Origin: Lachnospiraceae bacterium
Lineage (GTDB): Bacteria; Bacillota; Clostridia; Lachnospirales; Lachnospiraceae
Length of the DNA stretch: 36,351 bases
Assembly: GCA_022791575.1 (NCBI GenBank)
Contig: JAAVZI010000012.1
Span: forward strand, 1 to 36,351
Direction of reading: 5' to 3'
Shown piece by piece: positions 7,952 to 22,441 of the stretch. A model generated the notes under the pieces. That model saw nothing but the letters and a program-made list of their open reading frames with translations. It ran no database searches and was not told the DNA's origin. The position numbers were made by a program, and so were the translations under genes. Numbering within the stretch: the stretch's first letter is position 1; each line of letters begins with the position of its first letter.

Positions 7952-7985
7952 ATTTTAGTAAATAAAATCAAATTTTTTACTAAAA
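7952..7985. promoter_or_regulatory. Operator pair upstream of gal promoter
   Basis: TTTTAGTAAA (7953-7962) and its inverse TTTACTAAAA (7976-7985) form a dyad with a 13-base spacer. The first half is itself inside a 17-base palindrome, ATTTTA-GTAAA-TAAAAT (7952-7968). The same TTTAGTAAAT word recurs in front of the regulator gene at 8492-8501. LacI/GalR proteins bind palindromes of this size, so these are candidate GalR-like operators. Confidence 0.6.
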
Positions 7986-8171
7986 CTAATCCCCCCTAAA
8001 AATCCAAAAATAAAAATCCCCTATATATTACCTATTATAACATTTCTCCCAATCCATATACTATAAAAAATATCAAAAATCCCAAAAATCCCTCCCAATT
8101 AAAATCACCATACTCCCCATAAGATCTCCCCCACTCCCAAGCAATTCAAAAGGCATGTCGAAGTGTAAATA

Positions 8172-8404
8172 GGCAGAAGAGGCAGTGTCATTCGGACAGA
8201 CAGCATTGCGCAGGTATTGTGCTTTTCTCTGTGTTCCGTCCCCATCAGTGATTCCCGTACATGGATGTACGGGAAAGGCTTGTCTGAGCCCGGACGGCGA
8301 ATACAAGCCGGTCACGTCCGCCCTGAGTAACACTCCTCGGAACACAGCCAGAAAAGCCAATACCGAAGCCTGCTGTCTGTCCGAATGACACTGCCTCTTC
8401 TGCC
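8172..8404. repeat. Large hairpin element, ~233 bases, 34-bp perfect outer arms
   Basis: Bases 8172-8205 (GGCAGAAGAGGCAGTG...) are the exact reverse complement of 8371-8404. Inside, GGTATTG (8213-8219), GCTTTTCT (8221-8228) and GTGTTCCG (8231-8238) pair with CAATACC (8358-8364), AGAAAAGC (8350-8357) and CGGAACAC (8338-8345), separated by small bulges. The ~100-base apex contains another perfect hairpin, TTCCCGTACAT/ATGTACGGGAA (8252-8262/8265-8275), and GGCTTGT/ACAAGCC (8277-8283/8303-8309). It is far more GC-rich than the flanks. Open frames crossing it have no ribosome site and look like by-products of the repeat. It resembles a palindromic intergenic repeat, MITE or structured RNA; it carries no transposase. 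Confidence 0.8.
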
Positions 8405-8453
8405 GCCCCCACCTCGCCCATCCCAAACAATATGAATAATTTCCCAAAAACCA

Positions 8454-8483
8454 TAGACAAATAAACCCAAAATATGCTATGAT
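8454..8483 (+). promoter_or_regulatory. Promoter of the LacI-family regulator gene
   Basis: TAGACA (8454-8459), 18-base spacer, TATGAT (8478-8483), about 44 bases before the ATG at 8527. It begins 50 bases downstream of the large hairpin element. Confidence 0.6.
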
Positions 8484-8491
8484 ACTGTTAA

Positions 8492-9532
<1,041 letters not shown>

Positions 9533-9534
<2 letters not shown>

Positions 9535-9546
9535 AACATATGTTCT
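9533..9546. promoter_or_regulatory. LexA/SOS-box-like palindrome
   Basis: AGAACATATGTTCT, a perfect 14-base palindrome containing GAACATATGTTC, the optimal core of the Bacillus-type LexA box (CGAACATATGTTCG). It overlaps the regulator's stop codon and lies 25 bases before the alpha-galactosidase ATG. An identical copy is at 23846-23859. The SOS role is uncertain because no repair gene is adjacent. Confidence 0.45.
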
Positions 9547-9571
9547 CTTATCTGCAGAGAGGAGTTTTAAG

Positions 9572-11758
9572 ATGGCAGTCAAAGTGGAAAATAATATTTT
9601 TTATTTAGAAACCCAACATACCATGTATCAGATTCGGGCAGACGAATATGGGACGCTGCTTCATCTATGGTATGGAGCAAAGACAGGGGAGAATATGGAG
9701 TATCTTTTGGACTATCCAGATGTAGGCTTTTCAGGAAATCCTTATGAGGCAGGTAGCTGCAGAACCTATTCTTTGAATACGCTGCCGCTGGAATATGCGG
9801 CAGCCGGTGTAGGGGATTACCGCATTTCGGCTGTGTCTGTTACACACGCAGATGGAAGTACAGCACTGGATTTAAAATATCTGCATCACAAGATTACAAG
9901 AGGAAAATATTCCATTCCAGGTCTTCCGGCGGTCTATGCTGATGAGAAGGAAGCAGAAACTTTGGAGATTACACTGAAGGATACGGCAAAGCCTATCTAT
10001 GTGATTCTAAAATACGGAATTTTGGAAGAACTGGATATCATTACCAGAAGTGCAGTCATTTTCAATGAGGGAACAAAGCCGATTACGATTAATCGAGCAC
10101 ATAGTTTTTCTATGGATCTGCCATATGGAAAATGGGATTGGATGCATTTTTATGGGAGACATGCAATGGAACAGCAGGCGGAACGGGTTGGGCTGCTTCA
10201 TGGCATACAGGAGAATGGCAGTACTAGAGGGAATTCCAGCCATCAGCACAATCCGTCTATGCTTTTATGTGAGAAAGGCTGCACAGAGGCCAGTGGTTTC
10301 TGCATAGGTGCGCTTTTGATGTACAGCGGCTGTTTTCAGACACAGCTGGAATTGGATCAGCTGGACCAGACTCGTGTAGTAATGGGCATTCATCCAGATA
10401 CATTTTCCTGGCAGCTGAAAGAAGGCGAAAGCTTCTATACGCCGGAAGTGATATTGTCGTGCACCACACATGGAATGGAGCAGCTCTCCTGGAATTTTCA
10501 CAGGATTATTCGAGAGCATGTGTGCCGTGGAAAATACAAGCTGGCAAGACGACCGGTTTTGATTAATAACTGGGAAGCGACGTATTTTGATTTTAACGAA
10601 GAAAAGATCTGGAACATTGCCAAAGAAGCATCCAAGCTGGGAGTAGATATGATGGTGCTTGATGACGGCTGGTTTGGTAAAAGGGAAAGTGATACCTCCG
10701 GGCTGGGGGATTGGTACGTTAATGAGAGAAAATTAAACGGCGGTCTAGGCAAGCTGGCGGAGCGTATTAATGGGCTGGGTATGAAGTTTGGTCTCTGGTT
10801 TGAGCCGGAGATGGTTTCTGAAGATAGTAACCTGTACAGGGAACATCCCGACTGGGCTCTTCAGATTCCAGGGCGTGCACCAGTGCGCAGCCGTGGTCAG
10901 CTGGTTTTGGATCTGACCAGACAAGAGGTACGGGATTATCTCTATCAGTCGGTCAGCCAGGTGCTGGACAGTGCGAATATTGAATATGTAAAATGGGATA
11001 TGAACCGCAGCATCAGTGACTGGTATTCGCATGCTCTGCCAGACAGCAGGCAGAAGGAAATGCCCCACAGGTATGTTCTAGGACTCTATGAGCTGCTGGA
11101 ACGCCTGACTAGTGCTTATCCGAACATCCTGTTTGAGGGCTGCTGCGGAGGAGGCGGAAGGTTTGATGCCGGTATTCTGTATTATTGTCCACAGATCTGG
11201 TGCAGTGATGATACCGACGCCTATGAGCGCACAAAAATCCAATATGGGACCAGCTTTTTTTATCCTATATCAGCAGTTGGGTCTCATGTTTCAGCAGTTC
11301 CCAATCATCAGACTGGAAGGGTTACGCCGCTTTCAGCAAGAACTGTAACAGCTATGGCAGGCAGCTTTGGCTATGAATTGGATTTGAATCAGCTATCAGA
11401 TAAGGAAAAGAAGGAGGTAGCAGAGGATATCCGAAGATTTAAACAATATGCGCCGTTGATTCATAATGGCCGTTATTACCGGCTGAGCAGTCCTTTTCAG
11501 AATAACATAGCAGTGTGGTCCTTTGTATCCAAAGATCAAACAGAGGTTTTGGTACAAGGAATGATATTTTTCACAGAAGCCAACCGGCTTCGCTCAATTG
11601 TTCGGCTGAGAGGGTTAGATCGTCAAAAACAGTACCAGTTAGTAGAGACTAACTTTGTCTGCAACGGACAGGCACTGATGGAGGGTGGAGTTCTGCTGCC
11701 CAAAGCATGGGGAGATTATATGCCAGTTGAGCTGCATTTTCAAGAGTATACGAAATAA
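9572..11758 (+). CDS. Alpha-galactosidase, GH36
   Basis: 728 residues, the usual length of GH36 alpha-galactosidases (AgaN/RafA type). It releases terminal alpha-1,6-galactose from melibiose, raffinose or stachyose. An N-terminal beta domain precedes the catalytic barrel: DDGWFGKR, LGMKFGLWFEPEM, then the nucleophile in KWDMNRS (K474-W475-D476) and the proposed acid/base in WCSDDTDAYER (D546). No signal peptide is present, so substrates must be imported, consistent with the ABC importer downstream. GAGGAG lies about eight bases before the ATG. A strong terminator follows, separating it from the ABC genes. Confidence 0.95.
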   Translation: MAVKVENNIFYLETQHTMYQIRADEYGTLLHLWYGAKTGENMEYLLDYPDVGFSGNPYEAGSCRTYSLNTLPLEYAAAGVGDYRISAVSVTHADGSTALDLKYLHHKITRGKYSIPGLPAVYADEKEAETLEITLKDTAKPIYVILKYGILEELDIITRSAVIFNEGTKPITINRAHSFSMDLPYGKWDWMHFYGRHAMEQQAERVGLLHGIQENGSTRGNSSHQHNPSMLLCEKGCTEASGFCIGALLMYSGCFQTQLELDQLDQTRVVMGIHPDTFSWQLKEGESFYTPEVILSCTTHGMEQLSWNFHRIIREHVCRGKYKLARRPVLINNWEATYFDFNEEKIWNIAKEASKLGVDMMVLDDGWFGKRESDTSGLGDWYVNERKLNGGLGKLAERINGLGMKFGLWFEPEMVSEDSNLYREHPDWALQIPGRAPVRSRGQLVLDLTRQEVRDYLYQSVSQVLDSANIEYVKWDMNRSISDWYSHALPDSRQKEMPHRYVLGLYELLERLTSAYPNILFEGCCGGGGRFDAGILYYCPQIWCSDDTDAYERTKIQYGTSFFYPISAVGSHVSAVPNHQTGRVTPLSARTVTAMAGSFGYELDLNQLSDKEKKEVAEDIRRFKQYAPLIHNGRYYRLSSPFQNNIAVWSFVSKDQTEVLVQGMIFFTEANRLRSIVRLRGLDRQKQYQLVETNFVCNGQALMEGGVLLPKAWGDYMPVELHFQEYTK

Positions 11759-11782
11759 AAATCTTTCCTAATGAACGCATAG

Positions 11783-11825
11783 AAATATTACTCCGGCGGT
11801 ATGTAACTGCCGGAGTAATATTTTT
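11783..11825 (+). terminator. Rho-independent terminator after alpha-galactosidase gene
   Basis: Fifteen-base arms AAATATTACTCCGGC (11783-11797) and GCCGGAGTAATATTT (11809-11823) with an 11-base loop, running into TTTTT (11821-11825). Confidence 0.85.
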
Positions 11826-11836
11826 AAACAGCAGGT

Positions 11837-11862
11837 ATATTTCCAGAGGCGCCGGGAAATAT
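11837..11862. promoter_or_regulatory. Dyad in the ABC-operon control region
   Basis: ATATTTCC (11837-11844) and GGAAATAT (11855-11862), perfect 8-base arms. A possible -10 box TATGAT is at 11872-11877, with no consensus -35 at 17 bases, so activator control is possible. Confidence 0.35.
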
Positions 11863-11882
11863 TAGGATTAATATGATCAGAT

Positions 11883-11901
11883 AACGAAACGTGCGTTCGT
11901 T
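11883..11901. promoter_or_regulatory. Candidate operator before sugar ABC operon
   Basis: AACGAAACGTGCGTTCGTT: inverted hexamers AACGAA/TTCGTT around a 7-base GC-rich centre, just after the TATGAT -10 candidate and ending two bases before the AAGGAGG ribosome site. It differs from the TTTAGTAAA word at galKET, so a different regulator may act here. Confidence 0.4.
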
Positions 11902-11920
11902 AAGAAGGAGGATGCCATTG

Positions 11921-13207
11921 ATGAGAAAGAAATTATTATCATTATTATTAACAGGAGCAGTTCTGATCGGACTGACCGGCTGTGGTACAAAGGAGGAAGA
12001 TAAGGGAGGAGCTTCGAAGGATCCCGATACCATTACGATCTGGGCATGGGATGAAGCCTTTAATATTCCGGCAGCGAATGCAGCGGCGGAACTGTATAAA
12101 AAGGATCATGAAGATGTAAAGATAAAAGTGGTAACTATGGCTCAAAATGATATTGTGGCAAAGTTAAATACCTCTTTGTCTTCTAAAACCTATGATGGAC
12201 TGCCGGATATTGTATTAATTGAAGATTACCGCATCCAGGGATATTTAAACGCTTATCCCGATGAATTTGCAGACCTTTCTTCCGTTGTTAGTGCCGGGGA
12301 TTTTGCACCTTATAAAACGGGAGTCAACCAAATCGGTGGAAACATGTATGGAGTACCATTTGATTCCGGTGTGGCAGCACTATTCTATCGTAAGGATCTG
12401 ATTGAACAGGCAGGTTATAAGGAGAGTGATATGCAGGACCTGACTTGGGATAAATATATTGAGATTGGGAAGGCAGTCAAGGAAAAATGTGGTGTGGATT
12501 GGCTGACGCTTGACCCTAGCGATTTAGGACAGCTTCGTATGATGATGCAGAGTGCAGGTGCTTGGTATACAGATAAAAACGGAAAAGTCAGCATTGATAA
12601 AAATGATGCTCTGGCCTCCGCCATAGGTGTGTATCAGGAGCTTATGAATGCAGGTTTTGTAAAACAAGTAGCGAACTGGGATCAATTTGTTGGAGCATTT
12701 AATAATGGTGATGTTGCCACTGTATTTACAGGCTGTTGGATCGTGCCTTCCATTAAAAGTGCAGAGAACCAGAGCGGCAAATGGGCAGTAGCTTCCTTTC
12801 CCAGAATGTCCAATGTTGCTTCCTCAGTAAATGCTTCTTCTATTGGCGGGGCAGGCTGGTATGTATTGAAGAATACTGGACATGAGAAGGCAGCAGTAGA
12901 TTTTCTTGGCAAGACCTTTGGTTCTAGTGCAGAATTGATGTATCAGCTGGGCAGTGAGATCAGCTTGATTCCAACTTTGAAGGCAGCAGATGATTATTCT
13001 TCGAAGGATGATTTCTTTGGAGGACAGGATGTAGTTGCAGACTTAATCAACTGGACTGCCAAAGTACCGACAGTCAATTATGGACAGAGTACGTATGCAG
13101 TTGAGGATATTATGACCGAAGCGATGCAGGAGATCTTAAATGGTGCTGATGTGAATAAAACGCTTGCAGCTTATCAGACGACCATTGAATCAGCGGTTGC
13201 ACAGTAA
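11921..13207 (+). CDS. Sugar ABC transporter substrate-binding lipoprotein
   Basis: 428 residues from the ATG at 11921, chosen because it begins a proper lipoprotein signal (MRKKLLSLLL... LTGC, lipidated Cys21) and has AAGGAGG nine bases upstream; the in-frame GTG at 11891 lies in the operator. The mature protein is a family-1 type extracellular solute-binding protein (ITIWAWDEAFNIPAANAAAE near the N-terminus; FNNGDVATVFTGCWIVPSI in the middle). It captures a sugar outside the membrane for the two permeases that follow (38-base gap). The neighbouring GH36 and GH2 enzymes point to a galacto-oligosaccharide ligand. Confidence 0.93.
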   Translation: MRKKLLSLLLTGAVLIGLTGCGTKEEDKGGASKDPDTITIWAWDEAFNIPAANAAAELYKKDHEDVKIKVVTMAQNDIVAKLNTSLSSKTYDGLPDIVLIEDYRIQGYLNAYPDEFADLSSVVSAGDFAPYKTGVNQIGGNMYGVPFDSGVAALFYRKDLIEQAGYKESDMQDLTWDKYIEIGKAVKEKCGVDWLTLDPSDLGQLRMMMQSAGAWYTDKNGKVSIDKNDALASAIGVYQELMNAGFVKQVANWDQFVGAFNNGDVATVFTGCWIVPSIKSAENQSGKWAVASFPRMSNVASSVNASSIGGAGWYVLKNTGHEKAAVDFLGKTFGSSAELMYQLGSEISLIPTLKAADDYSSKDDFFGGQDVVADLINWTAKVPTVNYGQSTYAVEDIMTEAMQEILNGADVNKTLAAYQTTIESAVAQ

Positions 13208-13245
13208 GGCAGGTAAAGACAAGCGGCAGTGAAAGGAGAAAATTC

Positions 13246-14105
13246 ATGAGTGAACGAGTGCAAAAGAAAGCATGGGTTTTTATTGTGCCGAGTATATTCC
13301 TGATCCTGGTATTTGTGTTTTACCCAATGGTGCAGGCATTGATCACTTCTTTTCAGACTGGAATAGGAGCAGATCTGGAATTCGAAGGAATTGCAAATTA
13401 TCGAAGAATGCTGACTGACGGAACCTTTCGTAAGGCATTGTTTAATACACTTATATTTCTGATTATACAGGTTCCGATTATGATTTTACTGGCGCTTGCG
13501 ATCTCTTCTGTATTAAATGATAAACGTCTGAAGTTCCGGGGGCTGTTTCGGACTGCGATTTTTCTTCCATGTGTAACCAGTTTAGTTTCCTATTCGATTA
13601 TCTTTAAATCCCTGTTTGCAACGGATGGATTTATCAATGTATGTTTAATGAAATTAAATCTAATTGATAATCCGATTACATGGATTACGGACCCATTTTG
13701 GGCAAAGGTGCTGATTATTATTGCAATTACATGGAGATGGACAGGGTATAATATGGTGTTTTATCTAGCAGGTCTGCAGGGAATAGATGCTTCGGTATAT
13801 GAGGCAGCGGATCTGGATGGAGCAAATGCATTTCAGCGGTTTTTTCATATTACGCTGCCGCTGTTAAAGCCGGTTATTTTATTTACGACGATTAATTCTA
13901 CCATTGGTACACTACAGCTGTTTGATGAGCCGATGAATATTACCAATGGTGGTCCGGCAAATTCTACGATTACGATTTCTATGTATATTTATAATCTGCT
14001 CTTTAAGTATCAGCCTAATTTTGGCTACGCAGCAGCGATCTCTTATGTAATTGTTATTTTAATTGTAATCTTATCCATGATTCAATTTAAGGCGGGTGAT
14101 GATAA

Positions 14106-14109
<4 letters not shown>
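13246..14109 (+). CDS. Sugar ABC transporter permease (MalF/MsmF-like)
   Basis: 287 residues with six predicted membrane helices, beginning VQKKAWVFIVPSIFLILVFV. The cytoplasmic EAA loop that docks the ATPase is EAADLDGANAFQRFFHITLP, the CUT1 sugar-permease pattern. AAGGAG lies seven bases before the ATG. It forms the first half of the membrane channel. Its stop overlaps the next permease gene (ATGA), indicating translational coupling. Confidence 0.93.
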
Positions 14110-18019
<3,910 letters not shown>

Positions 18020-18078
18020 TTTCATTTAAAATGGATTGACAAGCAAATGGAGATATCATATAATGTTTAGCAGTAAAG

Positions 18079-19284
18079 ATGAAGGTGCAGGGAAGCATGG
18101 AAAAACAATTGAGAATGGCAGATGAGCTATTTGATTCACTCAAAAAAGCAAAACATATGTTTTCAGAGGATATGGCGGTATATGCAAATGGGACGTCTAT
18201 TTATAATACCCCTTCCGGGTATGCTTCTCTGCTTGAGAGTCTGTATCAGATCTTGTGTGTACTGGATTTGCAGATAGGCGGAATGGAACAGGAGATTGCT
18301 GCGCTGCATGCGCTTTCCTCCAAGATTAGAAAACCTGAGAATTTTTCTGAATTTCTGATATGTTTTCATAATGCAGCCAATTCTATGCTGCTGCGGGTGA
18401 TTCAATATCGAGAATATTACTGTATTATCAGAAACAATGATCCGATTGCGGGTCTGGGATCACATATCTTAACTTATCTGGGGCAGATTGCTGAAAGTTT
18501 GTCAGAAGGGTATATTCCTGTGATTGATATGATAAATGTCAACCACTCATTTGCGGATTTAAGCCGTCAGGCAAATCATAATGCATGGGAATTGTTTTTT
18601 CGGCAGCCATTTGACTGTCAGTTTTCTTATGATTTGAAACAGAACAAGCATATTATAAAAGACGCGCTACCTTCTGATATGCCGAACTGCAGCATGGAAT
18701 TTCTGACCAATCCGGTGCTGATCGATCATTGGAAATGGTTAATGAAAGCCTTTATGCCTTTTTCTTCTGTGATCGAAGACGAGATCCAATCTTATCTTTC
18801 GGTCAGTCCGTTTCATGGGGAAGGAAGAATTTTAGGAGTCTTGGTTCGTGGCACCGATTATACGGCCATGCGTCCTTACAGTTATCCGGTTCAGCCGGAG
18901 GTGGAAGAAGTGGTGGCAAAAGCGCAGGAAGTTATGCAGCTGTATGATTGTGATTATATCTATCTGGCAACCGAAGATGCAAAAGTGCTGTCTGCATTTG
19001 AAAAGAACTTTCATGAGCAGGTGGTGACTACGCAGGATATCTATTATTCTCAGGTTGGACAGAATTATTTGGCATTTGTTAATGAACAGCACAGTATTGA
19101 CTTATATCAGAAAAATGCAGAATATTTAACAGCCTTATATCTGCTGTCCCGCTGTCATTGCTTTATTGGCGGAAGAACCAGCGGTTCTGTTGTTTCCCTG
19201 CTTCTTTCCGAACACTATGACTATTTTTATGTCTGGAATAAAGGACGCTATGGAATGGATGATATGTTTTATGATATCTTCTGA
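18079..19284 (+). CDS. Fucosyltransferase-like (GT-B) protein, function uncertain
   Basis: 401 residues. The N-terminal half is helical and featureless. The C-terminal half has GVLVRGTDYTAMRPYSYPVQ, then DCDYIYLATEDAKVLSAF and CHCFIGGRTSGSVVSLLL. The arginine-bearing R-G-T-D strand and the S/T-E-D motif recall the donor-binding part of alpha-1,6-fucosyltransferase/NodZ- and O-fucosyltransferase-like proteins (family resemblance by eye, not proven). No signal peptide or membrane helix. A second ATG at 18097 is the better start by ribosome site (AAGGTG nine bases upstream), giving 395 residues. It follows lacZ by 59 bases without a visible terminator and may be co-transcribed. Confidence 0.65.
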   Translation: MKVQGSMEKQLRMADELFDSLKKAKHMFSEDMAVYANGTSIYNTPSGYASLLESLYQILCVLDLQIGGMEQEIAALHALSSKIRKPENFSEFLICFHNAANSMLLRVIQYREYYCIIRNNDPIAGLGSHILTYLGQIAESLSEGYIPVIDMINVNHSFADLSRQANHNAWELFFRQPFDCQFSYDLKQNKHIIKDALPSDMPNCSMEFLTNPVLIDHWKWLMKAFMPFSSVIEDEIQSYLSVSPFHGEGRILGVLVRGTDYTAMRPYSYPVQPEVEEVVAKAQEVMQLYDCDYIYLATEDAKVLSAFEKNFHEQVVTTQDIYYSQVGQNYLAFVNEQHSIDLYQKNAEYLTALYLLSRCHCFIGGRTSGSVVSLLLSEHYDYFYVWNKGRYGMDDMFYDIF

Positions 19285-19331
19285 TTCTGCACATACATCT
19301 GTTGGATTAGAAATGCAAACAAATTTAACTC

Positions 19332-19360
19332 TTGACAAATCCAGTATTTTTCAATAAGAT
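19332..19360 (+). promoter_or_regulatory. Promoter of the valS T-box leader
   Basis: TTGACA (19332-19337), 17-base spacer, TAAGAT (19355-19360). It reads into the T-box leader. Confidence 0.85.
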
Positions 19361-19384
19361 AGTGTAAATGGCAATAAAGAATGA

Positions 19385-19637
19385 ATGTAGTGACAAAGAG
19401 GAGTATGGATACAGACTTAACAGAGAAGATGGTTCAAGAGCAGTCAATGCTCGCCGGCTGAAAGACCATCCAGAGAAATGTGTTCAGAAGGTAGCTTTGG
19501 AACAGAATCTTTGAAGCCGAAAGGTGTGTAGGAGATTACGGCTCATCCCCGTTAACGGATCAATGAGAACCAATAAAGGTGGTACCGCGGTGATTCGCCC
19601 TTTACAGCATAAGTGATTATGTTGTAGAGGGCTTTTT
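19385..19637 (+). promoter_or_regulatory. T-box leader (valine) of valS
   Basis: Standard landmarks are in order: AGAGGAGTA at the base of stem I, the apical stem I region with GGCTGAAAGA, a candidate specifier GTA (19491-19493) in CAGAAGGTAGC, and the antiterminator T-box sequence AAGGTGGTACCGCGG (19576-19590). A terminator then pairs GCCCT...ACAGCATAA with TTATGTTGT..AGGGC (19597-19632), followed by TTTTT. Uncharged tRNA-Val(UAC) pairing with the specifier and T-box would favour read-through into valS. The GTA call is by position and not folded. Confidence 0.9.
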
Positions 19638-19683
19638 CATTGCAGTTCAATTATCTAACAATCAAATATAGAAAGGAAACGTT

Positions 19684-22329
19684 ATGAAAAAAAATTTGGA
19701 AACCAAATACGATCCCAAAGCCATTGAGAACCGTCTGTATGACCAGTGGCAGCAGCGCCGTTACTTCCATGCAGAAGTAGACCGCAGCAAAAAACCATTT
19801 ACCATTGTGATTCCTCCGCCCAATATTACTGGTAAGCTTCATATGGGACACGCCTTGGATAACACTATGCAGGATATTTTAATTCGTTATAAGAGAATGC
19901 AGGGCTACAATGCCTTATGGATGCCGGGAACCGACCATGCAAGCATTTCTACAGAGGTCCGGGTCATTGACCAGCTGCGTTCAGAAGGGATTGATAAAGA
20001 AGAACTGGGACGCGAAGGATTTTTAAAGAGAACTTGGGAATGGAAAGAAGAATACGGCGGAACCATTATCAGCCAGTTAAAGAAACTAGGTTCTTCCTGT
20101 GACTGGGAGCGGGAACGCTTTACCATGGATGAGGGCTGTTCTAAGGCCGTGCAGGAAGTCTTTATTAAGTTATACGAGAAGGGCATGATTTACAAGGGAT
20201 CCCGCATTATTAACTGGTGTCCGATCTGTCAGACCTCCATATCGGATGCAGAGGTTGAGCACGAAGAGCAGGCCGGACATTTCTGGCATATTCGTTATCC
20301 AATTGTAGGAGAGAAAGAACGGTATGTAGAGATTGCAACTACCAGACCGGAAACTCTGCTTGGAGATACTGCTGTAGCCGTACATCCAGAAGATGAACGT
20401 TATCAAGATATCATCGGCAAGACAGTCAAAGTTCCATTTGTAGATCGTGAGATCCCGGTGGTGGCTGATTCTTATGTGGATAAAGAATTCGGAACCGGTG
20501 TGGTTAAAATTACCCCGGCCCATGATCCGAATGACTTCGAGGTCGGCAAACGACACAATCTGGCGGAAATCAATATTATGAACGACGATGCCACGATTAA
20601 TGCAAATGGCGGTAAATTCGAAGGTATGGATCGTTATGAGGCCAGAAAAGTTATGGTTGAGGAGCTCGAAGAAATGGGGCTGCTTGTAAAAATTGAGGAA
20701 CATTTACACAATGTAGGGACTCATGACCGCTGCGGTACTACGGTAGAGCCAATGGTAAAGCAGCAGTGGTTTGTGAAAATGGACGAATTAATCAAGCCTG
20801 CCGTGGAAGCAGTAAAATCAGGTGAAATTAAGCTAATGCCCGAACGTATGAATAAAACTTATTTTAACTGGACAGACAATATCCGCGACTGGTGTATTTC
20901 CCGTCAGCTCTGGTGGGGACATAGGATTCCGGCTTACTATTGCGAAAAATGCGGCGAATACATGGTAGCACGCAGAAATCCAAACAAATGTTCGAAATGT
21001 GGTCATGACCATATGACCCAGGATGAAGATACCTTGGATACTTGGTTTTCTTCAGCACTTTGGCCATTTTCCACGCTTGGCTGGCCGGATCAGACAGAGG
21101 AGCTGAACTATTTCTACCCGACAGATGTATTGGTGACCGGATATGATATTATTTTCTTCTGGGTCATCCGTATGATATTCTCTGGCTATGAACATATGGG
21201 CGAAAAGCCATTCCATACGGTATTATTCCATGGACTGATCCGCGATTCCCAAGGGCGGAAGATGAGTAAATCTCTTGGAAATGGAATTGATCCGCTGGAG
21301 GTGATCGATAAGTATGGTGCTGATGCTCTGCGCTTTACCTTGATTACTGGAAATGCACCCGGCAACGATATGCGTTTCTACTGGGAGCGTGTGGAGGCCA
21401 GCCGAAATTTTGCTAATAAAGTATGGAATGCTTCGCGGTTTATTTTGATGAACTTAGAGGATACGAGTAAGCTGGAAGTGAGTTTGTCTGAACTAACCGA
21501 TGCGGATAAATGGATTCTGTCTAAATGTAATACACTTGTGAAAGACGTAACGGCGAATATGGATAAATATGAGCTGGGTATTGCGGTACAGAAATTATAT
21601 GATTTTATCTGGGAAGAGTTCTGCGACTGGTATATCGAGATGGTGAAGCCCAGACTTTATAATGACGAGGATCAGACGAAGAAAGCAGCGCTTTGGACCT
21701 TAAAGACTGTTTTAATCAGCGCATTGAAACTGCTGCATCCCTATATGCCGTTTATTACGGAAGAAATCTTCTGTACTTTGCAGGAGGATGAGGAATCCAT
21801 TATGATTTCTGACTGGCCGGTATATAAGGAAGAGTGGAACTTCGGAACCGAAGAATATGCGATTGAGACAATAAAAGAAGCGGTCCGCGGTATCCGCAAT
21901 GTCAGAAGTGACATGAATGTGCCGCCGAGTAAGAAAGCAAAAGTATTCGTTGTATCAGGCGATGAAACGGTGCAGGATATATTCAATAGCAGCAAGGTGT
22001 TTTTTGCAACTCTGGGTTATGCCAGTGAAGTTCAGGTACAAGACGATAAAGCTGGTATTGATGACGATGCAGTATCTACCGTAATTCCCAAAGCAGTGAT
22101 TTATATGCCGTTTGCAGAGCTGGTGGATATTGAAAAGGAATTGGAACGCTTGAAGAAGGAGGAGGTAAGATTAACCAAAGAGCTTGCCCGTGTCAATGGT
22201 ATGCTTGGCAATGAAAAATTCACAAGCAAAGCGCCTATTTCTAAGATTAAAGAGGAAAAGGCGAAGCTTATCCGTTATTCTGAAATGATGGAACAGGTAC
22301 AGAAAAGACTTGCGCAGCTGCAAAGTTAG
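19684..22329 (+). CDS. valS: Valyl-tRNA synthetase
   Basis: 881 residues, normal for bacterial ValRS. It charges tRNA-Val in the cytoplasm. Class I signatures are HMGH (53-56) and KMSKS (526-530). The editing domain lies between them ([19 protein letters not shown]) and is followed by a tungsten-rich-type catalytic stretch typical of ValRS ([20 protein letters not shown]). The C-terminal coiled coil characteristic of ValRS is visible ([20 protein letters not shown]). GAAAGGAAA precedes the ATG. It is controlled by the T-box leader directly upstream. Confidence 0.97.
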   Translation: MKKNLETKYDPKAIENRLYDQWQQRRYFHAEVDRSKKPFTIVIPPPNITGKLHMGHALDNTMQDILIRYKRMQGYNALWMPGTDHASISTEVRVIDQLRSEGIDKEELGREGFLKRTWEWKEEYGGTIISQLKKLGSSCDWERERFTMDEGCSKAVQEVFIKLYEKGMIYKGSRIINWCPICQTSISDAEVEHEEQAGHFWHIRYPIVGEKERYVEIATTRPETLLGDTAVAVHPEDERYQDIIGKTVKVPFVDREIPVVADSYVDKEFGTGVVKITPAHDPNDFEVGKRHNLAEINIMNDDATINANGGKFEGMDRYEARKVMVEELEEMGLLVKIEEHLHNVGTHDRCGTTVEPMVKQQWFVKMDELIKPAVEAVKSGEIKLMPERMNKTYFNWTDNIRDWCISRQLWWGHRIPAYYCEKCGEYMVARRNPNKCSKCGHDHMTQDEDTLDTWFSSALWPFSTLGWPDQTEELNYFYPTDVLVTGYDIIFFWVIRMIFSGYEHMGEKPFHTVLFHGLIRDSQGRKMSKSLGNGIDPLEVIDKYGADALRFTLITGNAPGNDMRFYWERVEASRNFANKVWNASRFILMNLEDTSKLEVSLSELTDADKWILSKCNTLVKDVTANMDKYELGIAVQKLYDFIWEEFCDWYIEMVKPRLYNDEDQTKKAALWTLKTVLISALKLLHPYMPFITEEIFCTLQEDEESIMISDWPVYKEEWNFGTEEYAIETIKEAVRGIRNVRSDMNVPPSKKAKVFVVSGDETVQDIFNSSKVFFATLGYASEVQVQDDKAGIDDDAVSTVIPKAVIYMPFAELVDIEKELERLKKEEVRLTKELARVNGMLGNEKFTSKAPISKIKEEKAKLIRYSEMMEQVQKRLAQLQS

Positions 22330-22396
22330 ATTTATGATTACCGAATACTTAAATCCAGAAGGCAGTTCGCTTGCCCGCTGAGGCTCTCTGCTTGGA

Positions 22397-22423
22397 CAGC
22401 TTCCCGCCTGAAGCGGGAAGCTG
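22397..22423. terminator. Hairpin between valS and the convergent small gene
   Basis: Perfect 11-base arms CAGCTTCCCGC (22397-22407) and GCGGGAAGCTG (22413-22423) with loop CTGAA. There is no immediate T-run in either direction, but it sits 68 bases after valS in a convergent gap and is probably a processing or termination hairpin. Confidence 0.55.
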
Positions 22424-22441
22424 ATCTGGCCTATAGTTTCT

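Noticed and set aside
8073-8447. Leftward 124-codon ORF across the galK/lacI gap
   Set aside because: It spans the large inverted repeat, has no ribosome site, and its frame is explained by the GC-rich hairpin arms.
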